Positions 17,738 through 27,432 of a DNA stretch of 64,000 nucleotides are shown here, in pieces. The stretch is from Methyloligella halotolerans. GTDB taxonomy: Bacteria; Pseudomonadota; Alphaproteobacteria; Rhizobiales; Methyloligellaceae. The stretch is from positions 1 through 64,000 of the forward strand of contig NZ_MASI01000009.1 of NCBI RefSeq assembly GCF_001708935.1, in the 5' to 3' direction. Each line of letters begins with the position of its first letter. The stretch's first letter is position 1. Under the pieces are notes generated by a model, which did no database searches, was not told the origin of the DNA, and saw only the letters and a list, made by a program, of their open reading frames with translations. The translations under genes and the position numbers were made by a program.

Positions 17738-19249
17738 TCATTTCTTTTTGAACTTGGTCTTCTGCGGCAGGCCGGGGAGGCCGCGGGGCATTCCGCCGGG
17801 TCCTCCGAAGCCGCCCAATCCCGGAAGTCCGCCGGCCAGGCCGGGAGGAAGCTTGTCGGGAAGGCCTTCGGGCAGGTCCTTCATGTCCTTCGGCAGCTCG
17901 CCTTCGGGCATCTGAGGCATGCCGCCGCCGAAGAGGCCGCCGAAGCCGCCGCGCTTGCCGACCTTCTTCATCATGTCGGCCATCTGGCGGTGCATCTTCA
18001 CCAGCTTGTTGATCTCCTGCACCGACGTGCCGGAGCCGGACGCCACGCGCTTCTTGCGGGAGGCGTTCAGAACCTTCGGGTTCTTGCGCTCCTTCTTGGT
18101 CATGGATGAGATGATGGCCTGCTGGCGATTGAGCACGCTGTCGTCGAGGTTTGCCGCCTCGATCTGCTTCTTCATCTTGCCGATGCCGGGCAGCATGGAG
18201 AGCACGCCGCCCATGCCGCCGAGCTTCTTCATCTGCTCGAGCTGGTCGGAGAGATCGTCGAGATCGAAGGTGCCCTTCCGCATCTTCTTGGCGGCGGCTT
18301 CAGCCTTCTCCACCTCGACATTCTCGATCGCCTTCTCCACCAGGCTGACCACGTCGCCCATGCCGAGAATGCGGTTGGCGATACGGTCGGGGTGGAAATC
18401 CTCCAGGGCGTCGATCTTTTCGCCGGTGCCGAGCAGCTTGATGGGCTTGCCGGTCACGGCGCGCATGGAGAGCGCGGCGCCACCGCGGCCGTCGCCGTCG
18501 ATGCGGGTCAGCACGATGCCGGTGAGAGAGACGCATCGGTCGAAACTCTGGGCGAGGTTCACCGCGTCCTGACCGGTCAGGGCATCGGCGACCAGCAAAG
18601 TCTCGTGGGGATTGGACGCCTTCTCGATGGAAGCCGTCTCGGCCATCAGCTCCTCGTCGATATGGGTGCGGCCCGCGGTATCGAGCAGCAGCACATCGAA
18701 GCCGCCGCGTCGGGCGGCGTCCATGGCGCGCTTGGTGATGGTGACCGGGTCCTCGCCCTCAACGATGGGCAGGGTCGCGACATCGGTCTGCTCGCCGAGG
18801 ATCTTGAGCTGCTCCTGGGCGGCAGGCCGGCGCGTATCCAGCGAGGCCATGAGGACTTTCTGCCTCTCGCGGGTCTGCAGACGCTTGGCGAGCTTGGCCG
18901 TCGTCGTCGTCTTGCCCGAACCCTGCAGGCCGACCATCATCATGACCACGGGCACGGCCGCGGCGAGATCGATGGGCTGCGGGTCGCGGCCGAGGGTCTC
19001 GATCAGCTCGTCGTGGACGATCTTGATGACCATCTGGCCCGGGGCGACGGATTTCACCACCTCCTGGCCGACGGCCTTCTGCTTCACCCGATCGATGAAG
19101 TCCTTCACCACATCGAGGGCGACATCGGCCTCGAGCAGGGCACGGCGGACCTCGCGCATGGCTTCGGAAACGTCGGCTTCCGAAAGTGCGCCGCGGCGGG
19201 TGAGCTTATCGAGAATTCCCGATAGGCGGTCTGAAAGGCTCTCGAACAT
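17738..19249 (-). CDS. ffh: Signal recognition particle protein
   Basis: 503 residues. Ffh binds 4.5S RNA and signal sequences and delivers nascent membrane proteins to FtsY, also in this window. N domain at 1-90; G domain with GLQGSGKTTTTAKLA, DTRRPAAQEQL, DTAGRTHIDEEL and TRIDGDGRGGA; then the M domain with SMLPGIGKMKKQ and the RNA-binding ASGSGTSVQEINKLVK. The C-terminus is Gly/Pro/Met-rich. The stop of the preceding SH3-like gene directly abuts its ATG (TAGATG), so translation may be coupled. Confidence 0.98.
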   Translation of the reverse strand: MFESLSDRLSGILDKLTRRGALSEADVSEAMREVRRALLEADVALDVVKDFIDRVKQKAVGQEVVKSVAPGQMVIKIVHDELIETLGRDPQPIDLAAAVPVVMMMVGLQGSGKTTTTAKLAKRLQTRERQKVLMASLDTRRPAAQEQLKILGEQTDVATLPIVEGEDPVTITKRAMDAARRGGFDVLLLDTAGRTHIDEELMAETASIEKASNPHETLLVADALTGQDAVNLAQSFDRCVSLTGIVLTRIDGDGRGGAALSMRAVTGKPIKLLGTGEKIDALEDFHPDRIANRILGMGDVVSLVEKAIENVEVEKAEAAAKKMRKGTFDLDDLSDQLEQMKKLGGMGGVLSMLPGIGKMKKQIEAANLDDSVLNRQQAIISSMTKKERKNPKVLNASRKKRVASGSGTSVQEINKLVKMHRQMADMMKKVGKRGGFGGLFGGGMPQMPEGELPKDMKDLPEGLPDKLPPGLAGGLPGLGGFGGPGGMPRGLPGLPQKTKFKKK

Positions 19250-19669
19250 CTATCCGGCTACCAAATCCACATATTTGCGTTCGACCCAACCGGACTTGCA
19301 GGGTCCTGAATAGGCCCGGGGCTCCGGCCAGGGGGTTCCGACGCCGCACGCCTGATCCTTCTTGGAATAGACAATGCCTTCCCAGCCCTTTTTCCGGTCG
19401 CACATGGAGACCCCTTGACCTTCCTTGATCTCGTCGATCACCGGATAGTCGGGGCCGGGGCCGGACCGCACGGGCAGCACGGCATCGGGATTGTCGGCGA
19501 GGCCAACGATCTGGCCCCAGGAGCCGCAGGCGTCGCCGCTGTCCTGCCCGGCCATGACCGGCACGGAATCCAGGTCGCCGAAGGCGGCGCCGGCCAAGAT
19601 GACCGGCACCAGCGCAACGGCCAGGATCCAAGCCCGGCGAGGCAGGGATATGAAACGGCGGACAGTCAT
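19250..19669 (-). CDS. Secreted SH3-like domain protein, copy 2
   Basis: 139 residues with an N-terminal signal (WILAVALVPVILAGAAFG). The mature part has NPDAVLPVRSGPGPDYPVID and GQGVSMCDRKKGWEGIVYSK, the bacterial SH3 (SH3b) pattern, and four or more cysteines probably paired in the periplasm. It is a diverged tandem paralogue of 19669..20103: both end in PW-P-x-A-Y-G-PC-SGWV-KYV. Its ATG overlaps the upstream stop (TAATG), and its own stop abuts the ffh start. Role unknown; SH3b domains often bind cell-wall peptides. Confidence 0.78.
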   Translation of the reverse strand: MTVRRFISLPRRAWILAVALVPVILAGAAFGDLDSVPVMAGQDSGDACGSWGQIVGLADNPDAVLPVRSGPGPDYPVIDEIKEGQGVSMCDRKKGWEGIVYSKKDQACGVGTPWPEPRAYSGPCKSGWVERKYVDLVAG

Positions 19670-20103
19670 TAGCCGGCGGCTTCCCTCACATATTTCTGAT
19701 GCACCCACCCGGAAGAGCAGGGTCCCTGATAGGCGGCGGCTTGCGGCCAAGGCGAGGAGACCCCGCAATCCTGATAGCCGGGATAGACGACGCCGAGCCA
19801 CGGGCCGCTCTGATCGCAGATATAGACGGCATCGCCGTTGTGGAGCTGGTCCAGCATGGCGTAGTCGCCGTCGGGTCCGGCGCGCACGGCCAGGAAGCCG
19901 TCGCCGTTGGGGTCGAGACCGGCGACCTCGCCGATGATCCCGCAGGCGTCGTAGCCCTGGTTCTGGCCGGGGACGACGGGGATCGCACGCTGCTGGGCGA
20001 CGCCGAGGGCCGGCGCGACGGCAACCGCAGCGACGGCGAGCAAGGCGTTCAATGCCAGGGCCGGCATCGCCAAATTTGGTTTCTTCAGGGCCAGCTTCGT
20101 CAT
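19669..20103 (-). CDS. Secreted SH3-like domain protein, copy 1
   Basis: 144 residues. A long signal region (ALALNALLAVAAVAVAPALG) is followed by a domain with GDGFLAVRAGPDGDYAMLDQ and DAVYICDQSGPWLGVVYPG, the SH3b layout, with cysteines matching those of its downstream paralogue. It is the first gene of the unit that continues through the second copy and into ffh, with translational coupling between the two copies. No catalytic residues are evident; a cell-envelope sensing or binding role is inference. Confidence 0.78.
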   Translation of the reverse strand: MTKLALKKPNLAMPALALNALLAVAAVAVAPALGVAQQRAIPVVPGQNQGYDACGIIGEVAGLDPNGDGFLAVRAGPDGDYAMLDQLHNGDAVYICDQSGPWLGVVYPGYQDCGVSSPWPQAAAYQGPCSSGWVHQKYVREAAG

Positions 20104-20354
20104 GGCCAGGGTCCTTTCGTTGTGGCTTCGAGGGCCACAACCCTACAACAAGCGATCAGGCAAAGCGGAATTGCTTCCGTGGGCGCATCGCGCTGACGGA
20201 AGTTGACCCCCCTGCCCCCGGGCTGTTCCTGACTTATCTGGAAAGCCGTGTGCAGGGCGGCGGCTCACACAATTCGAGCTGCCTAGAATTTCGCAGGTGT
20301 TTTGAGCGCTGGCCGACGAGAAGTCAAGCTGGCAGGCGGACGGGCGCGGGTCCG

Positions 20355-20651
20355 CTAGCTGGTGAAGGCGGCGTCCAGCCCCTTGGTCAGGTCTTCGGCG
20401 TTCATCACCGGCTGCACCTCCAGCTCGGCGTCCAGCTCCGAAAAGAGGGGCTCGGCGAAGATCGGGATATCGGCCTGGTCCGTCAGATCGAAGATGAAAA
20501 GAGCCGCGCGACAGCCGCGTTCGGTGAAGAAGTAGGTGGCTTCGGGTTCCAGCCGCTCGATGGTCGCCTCGATGATGCGTCCGAAACGGCCGGCCTCGAT
20601 GGCGCGGTTGGCGGGCTCCATGGGAAAACGGGCTTTGAGCATCATGCGCAT
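20355..20651 (-). CDS. Conserved small cytoplasmic protein of unknown function
   Basis: 98 residues, no signal or membrane segment. The pattern ARFPMEPANRAIEAGRF at the start, then LEPEATYFFTERGCRAALFIFD, and the ending EVQPVMNAEDLTKGLDAAF looks like a ferredoxin-like (dimeric alpha/beta barrel) fold. I recall similar conserved hypotheticals in alphaproteobacteria but can name no function. It stands alone between the SH3-like genes and the amidase gene. The 250 bases upstream of the SH3 genes hold no other gene. Confidence 0.72.
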   Translation of the reverse strand: MRMMLKARFPMEPANRAIEAGRFGRIIEATIERLEPEATYFFTERGCRAALFIFDLTDQADIPIFAEPLFSELDAELEVQPVMNAEDLTKGLDAAFTS

Positions 20652-20742
20652 GGATAATTTCTCCGAGTCGGTCGGCCTAAGGCTTCAAATGAATGCATCC
20701 TGACATAGTCCGGCCGGACGGCGAAGCTGTGGCGGCGCCGCG

Positions 20743-21933
20743 CTAACCCGCGAGCTTGACCGCCAGATCCAGGAGGGCTTCGTCGCCGCCATGCCAGCCG
20801 ATGAAGGAGAGGCCCACGGGGCAGCCGTCCACCTCGCCCGCGGGAATCGTGATCTGGGGCAGGCCCGCATGGCCGGCGAGACAGGTCGCCTGCAGGGTGA
20901 GCTTGCGGAACCGGGCCGTCGCCTCGCCTTCCGCCTCGTCGCGCTTGGGCGGGAGGGTCGGTGCCGTGGGGATCGCCATGATGTTGCCCGGCTGGGCCTG
21001 GGCTTGAAGCCGCATGGTGGCTTTCTCCCGGACCTTCTGGGCTTCGTCCGCCTCCTCGTCAGTGATTTTGGAAGCCATCTCGAACCGCTCCTTGATGCCG
21101 GGGCCAAGTTTCAGCCCGTGCTTCTCGATGGCGGGCAACAGGGTTTCCTGGATCTCGTGGCCCTGGAGGATGCGGAAGGCTTCTCGCCAAGGTTCGATCG
21201 CCTCGCCCACGATGCGGCGCGGCTCGGCGGGCGGGAGCTTATCGCCGACATGCGCCAGGGCGTGACCGATTGCCTCCACAATGCGCGGGTCGGCCTGGTC
21301 GAACATATCCTCCACGACGATGAGCTGGCCGATGGCGCCTTCGACACGGCGTTCGTCCAGCAGCACGTTGCCGACCTCGCGAAACAGCTTCGCGTCACGG
21401 GCGAAGAAGCCGGCGGTATCGAAGCGCGGCGCCATGGGCGTGGCACCGTCGAGGCTGATGCGGGCGAAGGTCGGGCGGAGACCGTACAGGCCGCAGAAGG
21501 ACGCCGGGATGCGCACCGAGCCGCCGGTATCGGCGCCGAGGGCAAAGTCGCACATGCGGGCCGCCACGGCCGCGGCCGCCCCGCAGGAGGAGCCGCCGGT
21601 GTGGCGGTCTTTGGCGCGGGGGTTGATGGGGGCGCCGTAATGGGCGTTATCGCCGAGCAGGCTGTAGAAGAACTCGTCGCAGATCGTAGAGCCGGTCAGC
21701 GTCGCGCCGGCATCGAGCAGGGCCTGGACGGCGGGCGCGGTCTCGTTCGCCGGTTCGGCGATCTCGTAGAACCCCGGATTGCCGTTGGAAACCTTCAGCC
21801 CCTCCACCGCGAACATGTCCTTGATCATGAAGCTGCGCCCGGCAAGTGGACCGTTGGCGGCGCCCTCGATGGGCCGCCCGGGACTGTGGGGGACGAGAGC
21901 GTGGACGGGATCGTTGGTGGAATCTGCTGGCAT
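20743..21933 (-). CDS. Amidase signature family hydrolase
   Basis: 396 residues. The catalytic triad is readable as Lys38 (RSFMIKDMFAVEG), Ser115 (TGGSSCGAAAA) and Ser139 (GADTGGSVRIPAS), with the family spacing of 77 and 24 residues. It hydrolyses an amide in the cytoplasm; the length and the PGNIMAIPTAP region resemble indole-acetamide-type or plant AMI1-like amidases rather than GatA, but the substrate is unknown. ATG 21933 is favoured by the domain start; an in-frame ATG at 22011 would add 26 residues. It is divergent from dapF. Confidence 0.9.
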   Translation of the reverse strand: MPADSTNDPVHALVPHSPGRPIEGAANGPLAGRSFMIKDMFAVEGLKVSNGNPGFYEIAEPANETAPAVQALLDAGATLTGSTICDEFFYSLLGDNAHYGAPINPRAKDRHTGGSSCGAAAAVAARMCDFALGADTGGSVRIPASFCGLYGLRPTFARISLDGATPMAPRFDTAGFFARDAKLFREVGNVLLDERRVEGAIGQLIVVEDMFDQADPRIVEAIGHALAHVGDKLPPAEPRRIVGEAIEPWREAFRILQGHEIQETLLPAIEKHGLKLGPGIKERFEMASKITDEEADEAQKVREKATMRLQAQAQPGNIMAIPTAPTLPPKRDEAEGEATARFRKLTLQATCLAGHAGLPQITIPAGEVDGCPVGLSFIGWHGGDEALLDLAVKLAG

Positions 21934-22075
21934 AAGACCTATCGAAGGCTCGAGTGCCTTGGTTCGAGAATATGAGGATGCATCACTAGGCGAGAGCCTA
22001 GGAGACGCCATATAACGGGCGAAGTTCCTTTAACGGCGAAGACGCGCGGACGCAAAGGCGCGGTCAGGACAGGCA

Positions 22076-22944
22076 ATGGCGGATCAAATCTCCTTCCGCA
22101 AGATGAACGGGCTCGGCAACGACTTCGTCGTGCTCGATGCGCGCGTCCAGAATGTGCCGCGCGATCCGGAGAGCATCGCGGCCATCGCCAATCGCGAGAC
22201 CGGCATCGGCTGCGATCAGGTGATCGTCTTGGAGCCGACCTCGCGGGCCGATCTCTTCATGCGCATCTACAATGCGGACGGCAGCGAGGTGGGCGCGTGC
22301 GGGAACGCGACGCGCTGCGTGGCGCTTTGGCCGCGGTGGAGCAAGAGCGGCTGTCGGTCCGGATCGAGACGGAGGCGGGCATCCTGCCGGCCGAGGTCGG
22401 CGCGGACGGCGTGGTTGCCGTCGATATGGGCGCGCCGCGGCTCCGCTGGGATCAGATCCCGCTGGAGGAGGAATTTCACGACACCAAGCGGATCGAGCTG
22501 CAGATCGGGCCGATCGACGATCCGGTGCTCCATTCGCCGGCGGTGGTCAATGTGGGCAATCCCCACTGCATCTTCTTCGTCGAGGATGTCGACGCCCACG
22601 ACCTCGCCCGGTTCGGGCCGATGATCGAGAATTTTCCGATCTTTCCGGAGCGGGCCAATGTCTCGCTGGCGCAGGTCACCGGAGAGGATGCGCTGAAGCT
22701 GCGGACCTGGGAGCGGGGCGCGGGGCTGACGAAGGCCTGCGGCACGGCGGCGTGCGCCGCGGCCGTCTCCGCGGCGCGCCGGAAGCTGACGGGGCGAACG
22801 GTCAAGGTGAGCCTGCCCGGCGGCGATCTCGTCATCGATTGGAGGGAGGACGACGACCACATCCTGATGATCGGCCCTTACGCGCTCGACTTCGAGGGCA
22901 CGCTGCCCGAAGGCCTCGTTAAGCAAGAGACACCGGCGGTCTGA
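22076..22944 (+). CDS. dapF: Diaminopimelate epimerase, reading frame broken by an apparent 1-base deletion
   Basis: DapF converts LL- to meso-diaminopimelate for peptidoglycan and lysine. The first part ([29 protein letters not shown], the catalytic ACGNATRC) is in one frame; the remainder ([27 protein letters not shown], the second catalytic ACGTAAC) is in the -1 frame. The shift falls near 22324; adding one G there restores [17 protein letters not shown] without a stop. Both catalytic cysteines are kept. As an essential single-copy gene with no other decay, a sequencing error is more likely than a pseudogene. mtaB follows by 42 bases. Confidence 0.9.
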
Positions 22945-22986
22945 AGCTCTTCACGGGCCGCCCCTTTTTCGTGTTAGACACCCAAA

Positions 22987-24243
22987 ATGTCCGACCTTGA
23001 GATCATCACTTTCGGCTGCCGCCTGAACACCTACGAGTCCGAGGTGATGCGGCGCCATGCGCAGGACGCGGGTCTGGAAGACGCCGTGATCGTGAACACC
23101 TGCGCGGTGACCGAGGAGGCCGTGCGCCAGGCGCGCCAGGCGATTCGACGTGCCCGTCGGAAGCGGCCGGACGCCAAGATCATCGTCACCGGCTGCGCGG
23201 CCCAGATCGATCCGGAGCATTTCGCCGGCATGGAAGAGATCGACCATGTGGTCGGCAATCAGGAAAAGCTCGAGGCGAAGACCTTCGGCGGGCTCTCCGT
23301 CGGGGGCGAGGAGCGGGTCCAGGTCAACGACATCATGTCGGTGCAGGAGACGGCCGGGCATCTCATCGATGGATTCGGATCCCGCGCCCGCGCCTACGTT
23401 CAGATCCAGAACGGCTGCGATCACCGCTGCACCTTCTGCGTGATCCCGTATGGCCGCGGACCGTCGCGCTCGGTGCCGGCGGGCGAGGTGGTGCGCCAGA
23501 TCCGCGTGCTGGCGGAGCAGGGCTATTCCGAAGTCGTTCTGACCGGGGTCGACATCACGTCCTACGGGGCGGACCTGCCCGGCGGGATGCGCCTCGGCAA
23601 GCTGGTTCGCTCTATCCTCCGTCAGGTTCCGGAGCTGCCGCGCCTAAGGCTCTCCTCCATCGATTCCATCGAGGCGGACGAGGACCTGATGCGGGCGATC
23701 GCGGAGGAAGAGCGGCTTATGCCGCATCTGCACCTTTCCCTCCAGGCCGGTGACGATCTGACCCTGAAGCGCATGAAGCGCCGCCACGGGCGGGATCATT
23801 CGGTGCAATTCTGCGAGGAAGTCCGGCGGCTTCGGCCCGATATCGTCTTCGGGGCCGATCTGATCGCGGGTTTTCCGACGGAAACCGACGCGATGTTCGA
23901 AAATTCCATGTCGCTGGTGGACGATTGCGGGCTGACTTTCCTGCATGTCTTCCCCTATAGCGCGCGGCCCGGCACGCCTGCGGCACGCATGCCTGCGGTG
24001 GACAAGCAGATCGTAAGCGCCCGCGCGAAGGCCCTTCGCGAGAAGGGTGTCGAGGCCCTGAAGCGGCATCTCGACGGAGCGAGCGGCCGGCGCATCCAGG
24101 TGCTGACCGAGCGTGAAACATTGGGGCGGGCGTCCGACTTTACCCTAGTCAAGCTGGAACAAGCATATGGGGCGGGCCGGCTGGTCGAAGCGGAAGTGCA
24201 TGGCCATGACGGCAACGCCCTATTGGCGAAGGTGATGGGATGA
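22987..24243 (+). CDS. mtaB: tRNA t6A37 methylthiotransferase
   Basis: 418 residues. A radical-SAM methylthiotransferase that converts t6A to ms2t6A at position 37 of tRNAs reading ANN codons. The N-terminal UPF0004 domain has cysteines in TFGCRLN, NTCAV and TGCAAQ for one 4Fe-4S cluster; the radical-SAM cluster motif is CDHRCTFC; a TRAM domain is at the end. The ITFGCRLNTYESEVM start fits MtaB rather than MiaB. It overlaps the ftsY start by four bases (ATGA). Confidence 0.95.
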   Translation: MSDLEIITFGCRLNTYESEVMRRHAQDAGLEDAVIVNTCAVTEEAVRQARQAIRRARRKRPDAKIIVTGCAAQIDPEHFAGMEEIDHVVGNQEKLEAKTFGGLSVGGEERVQVNDIMSVQETAGHLIDGFGSRARAYVQIQNGCDHRCTFCVIPYGRGPSRSVPAGEVVRQIRVLAEQGYSEVVLTGVDITSYGADLPGGMRLGKLVRSILRQVPELPRLRLSSIDSIEADEDLMRAIAEEERLMPHLHLSLQAGDDLTLKRMKRRHGRDHSVQFCEEVRRLRPDIVFGADLIAGFPTETDAMFENSMSLVDDCGLTFLHVFPYSARPGTPAARMPAVDKQIVSARAKALREKGVEALKRHLDGASGRRIQVLTERETLGRASDFTLVKLEQAYGAGRLVEAEVHGHDGNALLAKVMG

Positions 24244-26118
24244 GCGAGACCAAGAAGCCGGGATTTTTCAAACGACTGTTCGGGTTCGGCGGAGCCGACG
24301 ACGCCCCGAAAACGCCGGAGCCGGAGGCGCCAAAAGCGAAGACACCTGAGCCGAAGGCGGTAGAGACGCCTACGGCTGAGAAGCCTGCCGCGAAGCCGCC
24401 GGTAGAAAAAGCGCCCGCAGCGAAAAAGCCGGCTGCCAAATCCAGCGGCGCCAAATCGACGACGGCCAAGAAGCAATCGGCCAAGAAGCCGGCTGCCAAG
24501 TCTCCGGCAAAAGCGTCCGAGGCCAAACCGGCCGCCAAGCACCGGCGGCGAAGAAGCCTGCCGCGAAGGCCGGGTCGGCGGCAAAGCCGGCTGCGACACC
24601 CGCCAAACGATCCGAGAAGCCTGCCGGCAAGACGGCGGCGACCGCGAAATCCGCAGCGAGCAAGCCGGCCGCCAGCAAGCCGGCCGCCAGTAAGCCTTCC
24701 GCGGAGCGCCCGCGGCCCGCAAGGCTACCTCGGGCAAGGGCGCGGCTCAGAGCACTGCCAAACCCGGCGGCAGGTCTTCCAAGCCGGCGACCACGCCCCG
24801 GAAAGGCGAGGGTACCGCGACCACCCTTGAGCCTCATGCGCCACTGACGGCGGAGGAGAAGAAGCGCGAAGACGAGCACGCGACGGAGATGCAGCCCAAG
24901 ACCTCTCCGCCCGCTTCGGCGCCGGCGAATGCGCCCGGCCAGAAGCGGCCGGAGGAAAGGGAGCCTTCGCGGCGGACCGAAGAGGCGCCTCAGGCCGACG
25001 ACGAGGCCGGCCCAGCCAGTCCGCGGCCACCGGAGCCCGATGGTGCGCCGGCCGAGAAGGAGTCCGAAGGACCGGATAAGAACACCCCGCCGGCTGGACC
25101 TGGCCCTGTGAATGACGACGAGGACGAGGCGGGCCCGACCGCGCCGGAGCCGAAGCAGTTCAAGGCGCAGGCGGCAGCTCCGAAGAAGGGCTGGTTCGCC
25201 CAACTTCGCGAGGGCTTGTCGCGGACGTCGAATGCGCTGACGGAAAACCTCTCAGCGGTGCTGACCAAGGAGAAGCTCGACGAGGACACCCTGGACGACC
25301 TGGAAGACGTGCTGATCCGGGCGGATCTGGGTGTCGAGATGGCCGAGCGGGTGCGCAGTATCATTGCCAAGAACCGTTATGACCGCGGTGCATCGGCCGA
25401 CGCGGTTCGCCAGGTTCTGGGCGACGAGGTGACCAAGGTGCTGGATCCGGTCGCGCAGCCCTTTCCGGCCATGGCGGAGAAGCCTTTCGTCTGGCTTGTC
25501 GTGGGTGTGAACGGCACCGGCAAGACGACCACTATCGGCAAGCTCGCCCACCGGTTCGAGACCCAGGGTAAGAAGGTGACTCTGGCGGCTGCGGACACGT
25601 TCCGGGCGGCGGCGATCGATCAGCTGAAGATCTGGGGCGAGCGGGTGAATGCGCCCGTGGTGGCTCATGACGTGGGGTCGGACCCGGCGGGCGTCGCCTA
25701 TGACGGGCTGAAGCGCGCCCAGGAGACCAATGCCGACGTGCTTATGATCGACACGGCGGGCCGCCTGCAGAACAAGAGCGACCTGATGGACGAGCTGGCG
25801 AAGATCGTCCGCGTCCTAAAGAAGTTGGAGCCGGAGGCCCCCCATGGCGTGCTTCTGGTGCTCGACGCGACGACGGGCCAGAACGCGCTCAACCAGGTGG
25901 AGCTTTTCCAGCAGGTTGCGGGCGTCACCGGTCTGGTGGTGACCAAGCTCGACGGCACGGCGCGGGGCGGAATTCTAGTGGCGATCGCCGAGCGCTTCGG
26001 CCTGCCGGTGCATGCCATCGGCGTGGGCGAGGGGATCGACGATCTGGAATCCTTCGATGCGGAGGATTTCGCACGTGCCATCGCCGGTTTCGGACGAGAA
26101 AATGCAAAAGCAGCCTAG
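24240..26118 (+). CDS. ftsY: SRP receptor FtsY, linker broken by two apparent 1-base deletions
   Basis: FtsY receives Ffh-bound ribosomes at the membrane. The N-terminus ([14 protein letters not shown]) begins a long Lys/Ala/Pro-rich linker; the reading frame shifts by -1 near 24539 and again near 24709, each time continuing the same KPAAK-like composition, then runs open through the NG domain. There [49 protein letters not shown] and [16 protein letters not shown] are all intact. Both shifts are explained by loss of one G or C. A shorter protein from 24889 would still contain the full NG domain. It is coupled to mtaB and overlaps the ispZ-like gene. Confidence 0.92.
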
Positions 26119-26731
26119 ACGCGACAATCCCCAGACAGAAAGCCCTGCAGAGGCGGAAGGGGCGGTCGAGCAGTCGATGCCGACCAAGATGGCGATTGAG
26201 CTCGGTCCGCTGCTGATCTTTTTCGCCATGAATGCGGCGAAGGGCATCTACTTTGCCACGGCGGCGTTCATGATCGCGACGGTGGCCGCGTTGGCTTTCG
26301 CCTTCTTCCGCTACCGCAAGGTACCGATCATGCCGCTGGTCAGCGGCGTCATCGTGATGGTTTTCGGTGGGCTGACCCTCTACCTGCAGGACGCGACATT
26401 CATCAAGCTTAAGCCGACGATCGTCTACGTGACCTTCGCGGCGGTCCTGCTCGGCGGTCTCCTGATGAAGAAGCCCCTGCTGCAATTTCTGTTCGGTCCG
26501 GCCTTTGCGCTGACAGAGGAGGGCTGGCGTAAGCTGACCTATCGATGGGTCGGTTTCTTCATCGTCATGGCGGTGGTGAACGAGTTCGTCTGGCGCAATT
26601 TCTCCACGGATGCCTGGGTCAGCTTCAAGGCCTTCGGCTTCCTGCCCCTCACGCTCATTTTCGCTCTTCTCCAGATGCCGCTCCTCCAGCGCTATAGCGA
26701 GAACACCGACGAGGAAGAGCGCGCCGGTTAA
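26102..26731 (+). CDS. ispZ: Inner-membrane septation protein A (YciB/IspZ family)
   Basis: 209 residues with five or six membrane segments. [21 protein letters not shown] near the start and [20 protein letters not shown] with [21 protein letters not shown] are strong signatures of the YciB/IspZ family, needed for normal septation in Shigella and linked to cell-envelope proteins in E. coli. The start overlaps the end of ftsY by 17 bases, the usual ftsY-ispZ coupling in this group. An alternative ATG lies at 26177. Confidence 0.93.
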   Translation: MQKQPRRDNPQTESPAEAEGAVEQSMPTKMAIELGPLLIFFAMNAAKGIYFATAAFMIATVAALAFAFFRYRKVPIMPLVSGVIVMVFGGLTLYLQDATFIKLKPTIVYVTFAAVLLGGLLMKKPLLQFLFGPAFALTEEGWRKLTYRWVGFFIVMAVVNEFVWRNFSTDAWVSFKAFGFLPLTLIFALLQMPLLQRYSENTDEEERAG

Positions 26732-26988
26732 GCATTCTGCGCGGCTCTATGCGGACGCGTATCGAAATCCCGAAAAATCTCCCTAAATCCGAAATGCCGG
26801 CTTCTCTCGCCCGAGTAGACGGCAGATATTGGGGCTTTTTACGAGGCTCGTCGTTTTGGGGAAACCGGCGACTTACGCAACCTATAGTTTGCGAGTGATG
26901 ATTACGGGTTGTACTAAGGATCTAGAAATCGATGCGATTCGTATAGCGTGGGGGAAATCGCCGAGGACCGTGGAGAAAACGAAGAACG
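26732..26988. other. Intergenic region before the MarR gene
   Basis: 257 bases, more AT-rich than its surroundings around 26760-26950. It should hold the promoter of the MarR-type gene. I see no clear operator dyad and no convincing gene. Confidence 0.4.
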
Positions 26989-27432
26989 ATGGGACAAGAA
27001 GACTCCGGCGACGGTTTCGACCGTTCGGCCATGCATCTTTTGCACCGGGCGGGGCAGTACGCGAACGACGTGTTTTTGCTTGAAGCCAGTGCGTGCCATC
27101 TGACACCGCGCCAATTCACCGTGCTCGCGACGGTTGGGGAATTGGAGGGCCTGACCCAGACAGATCTGGTCGAGCGAACCGGGATCGATCGTTCGACGCT
27201 CGCCGACATCGTCGCCCGCCTCCTTTCCCGCGGTCTCATACGGCGCCGGCGCGCCAAGCAGGACGGGCGGGCTTACGAAATCCGGCTTACACGGGTGGGC
27301 ATCAAGACTCTTTCAGAGGCCCAGCCGCGGGCGATGGCGGCAGATACGCGTCTCTTGTCGAAGCTCCCACCGGCGAAGCGGCAGGAATTCCTCGAATCCC
27401 TCAGCCTGATCGTCCAGGGCGATAAGGACTAG
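26989..27432 (+). CDS. MarR family transcriptional regulator
   Basis: 147 residues. The winged helix is readable: CHLTPRQFTVLATVGELEGL, then the recognition region TQTDLVERTGIDRSTLADIVARLLSRGLI and the wing RRRRAKQDGRAYEIRLT, followed by the dimerisation helix. MarR proteins usually repress a neighbouring gene until a small aromatic ligand binds, but no obvious target lies beside it, so it may act at a distance. Its stop shares a CTAG with that of ccmG on the opposite strand. Confidence 0.9.
   Translation: MGQEDSGDGFDRSAMHLLHRAGQYANDVFLLEASACHLTPRQFTVLATVGELEGLTQTDLVERTGIDRSTLADIVARLLSRGLIRRRRAKQDGRAYEIRLTRVGIKTLSEAQPRAMAADTRLLSKLPPAKRQEFLESLSLIVQGDKD

Noticed and set aside
24240-24830. Separate 196-codon protein before ftsY
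   Set aside because: It starts with the FtsY membrane-targeting segment, and its second half is an out-of-frame reading of the linker created by a 1-base deletion.
26829-27083. 84-codon open frame overlapping the start of the MarR gene
   Set aside because: No ribosome site; the second half overlaps the well-supported MarR frame.
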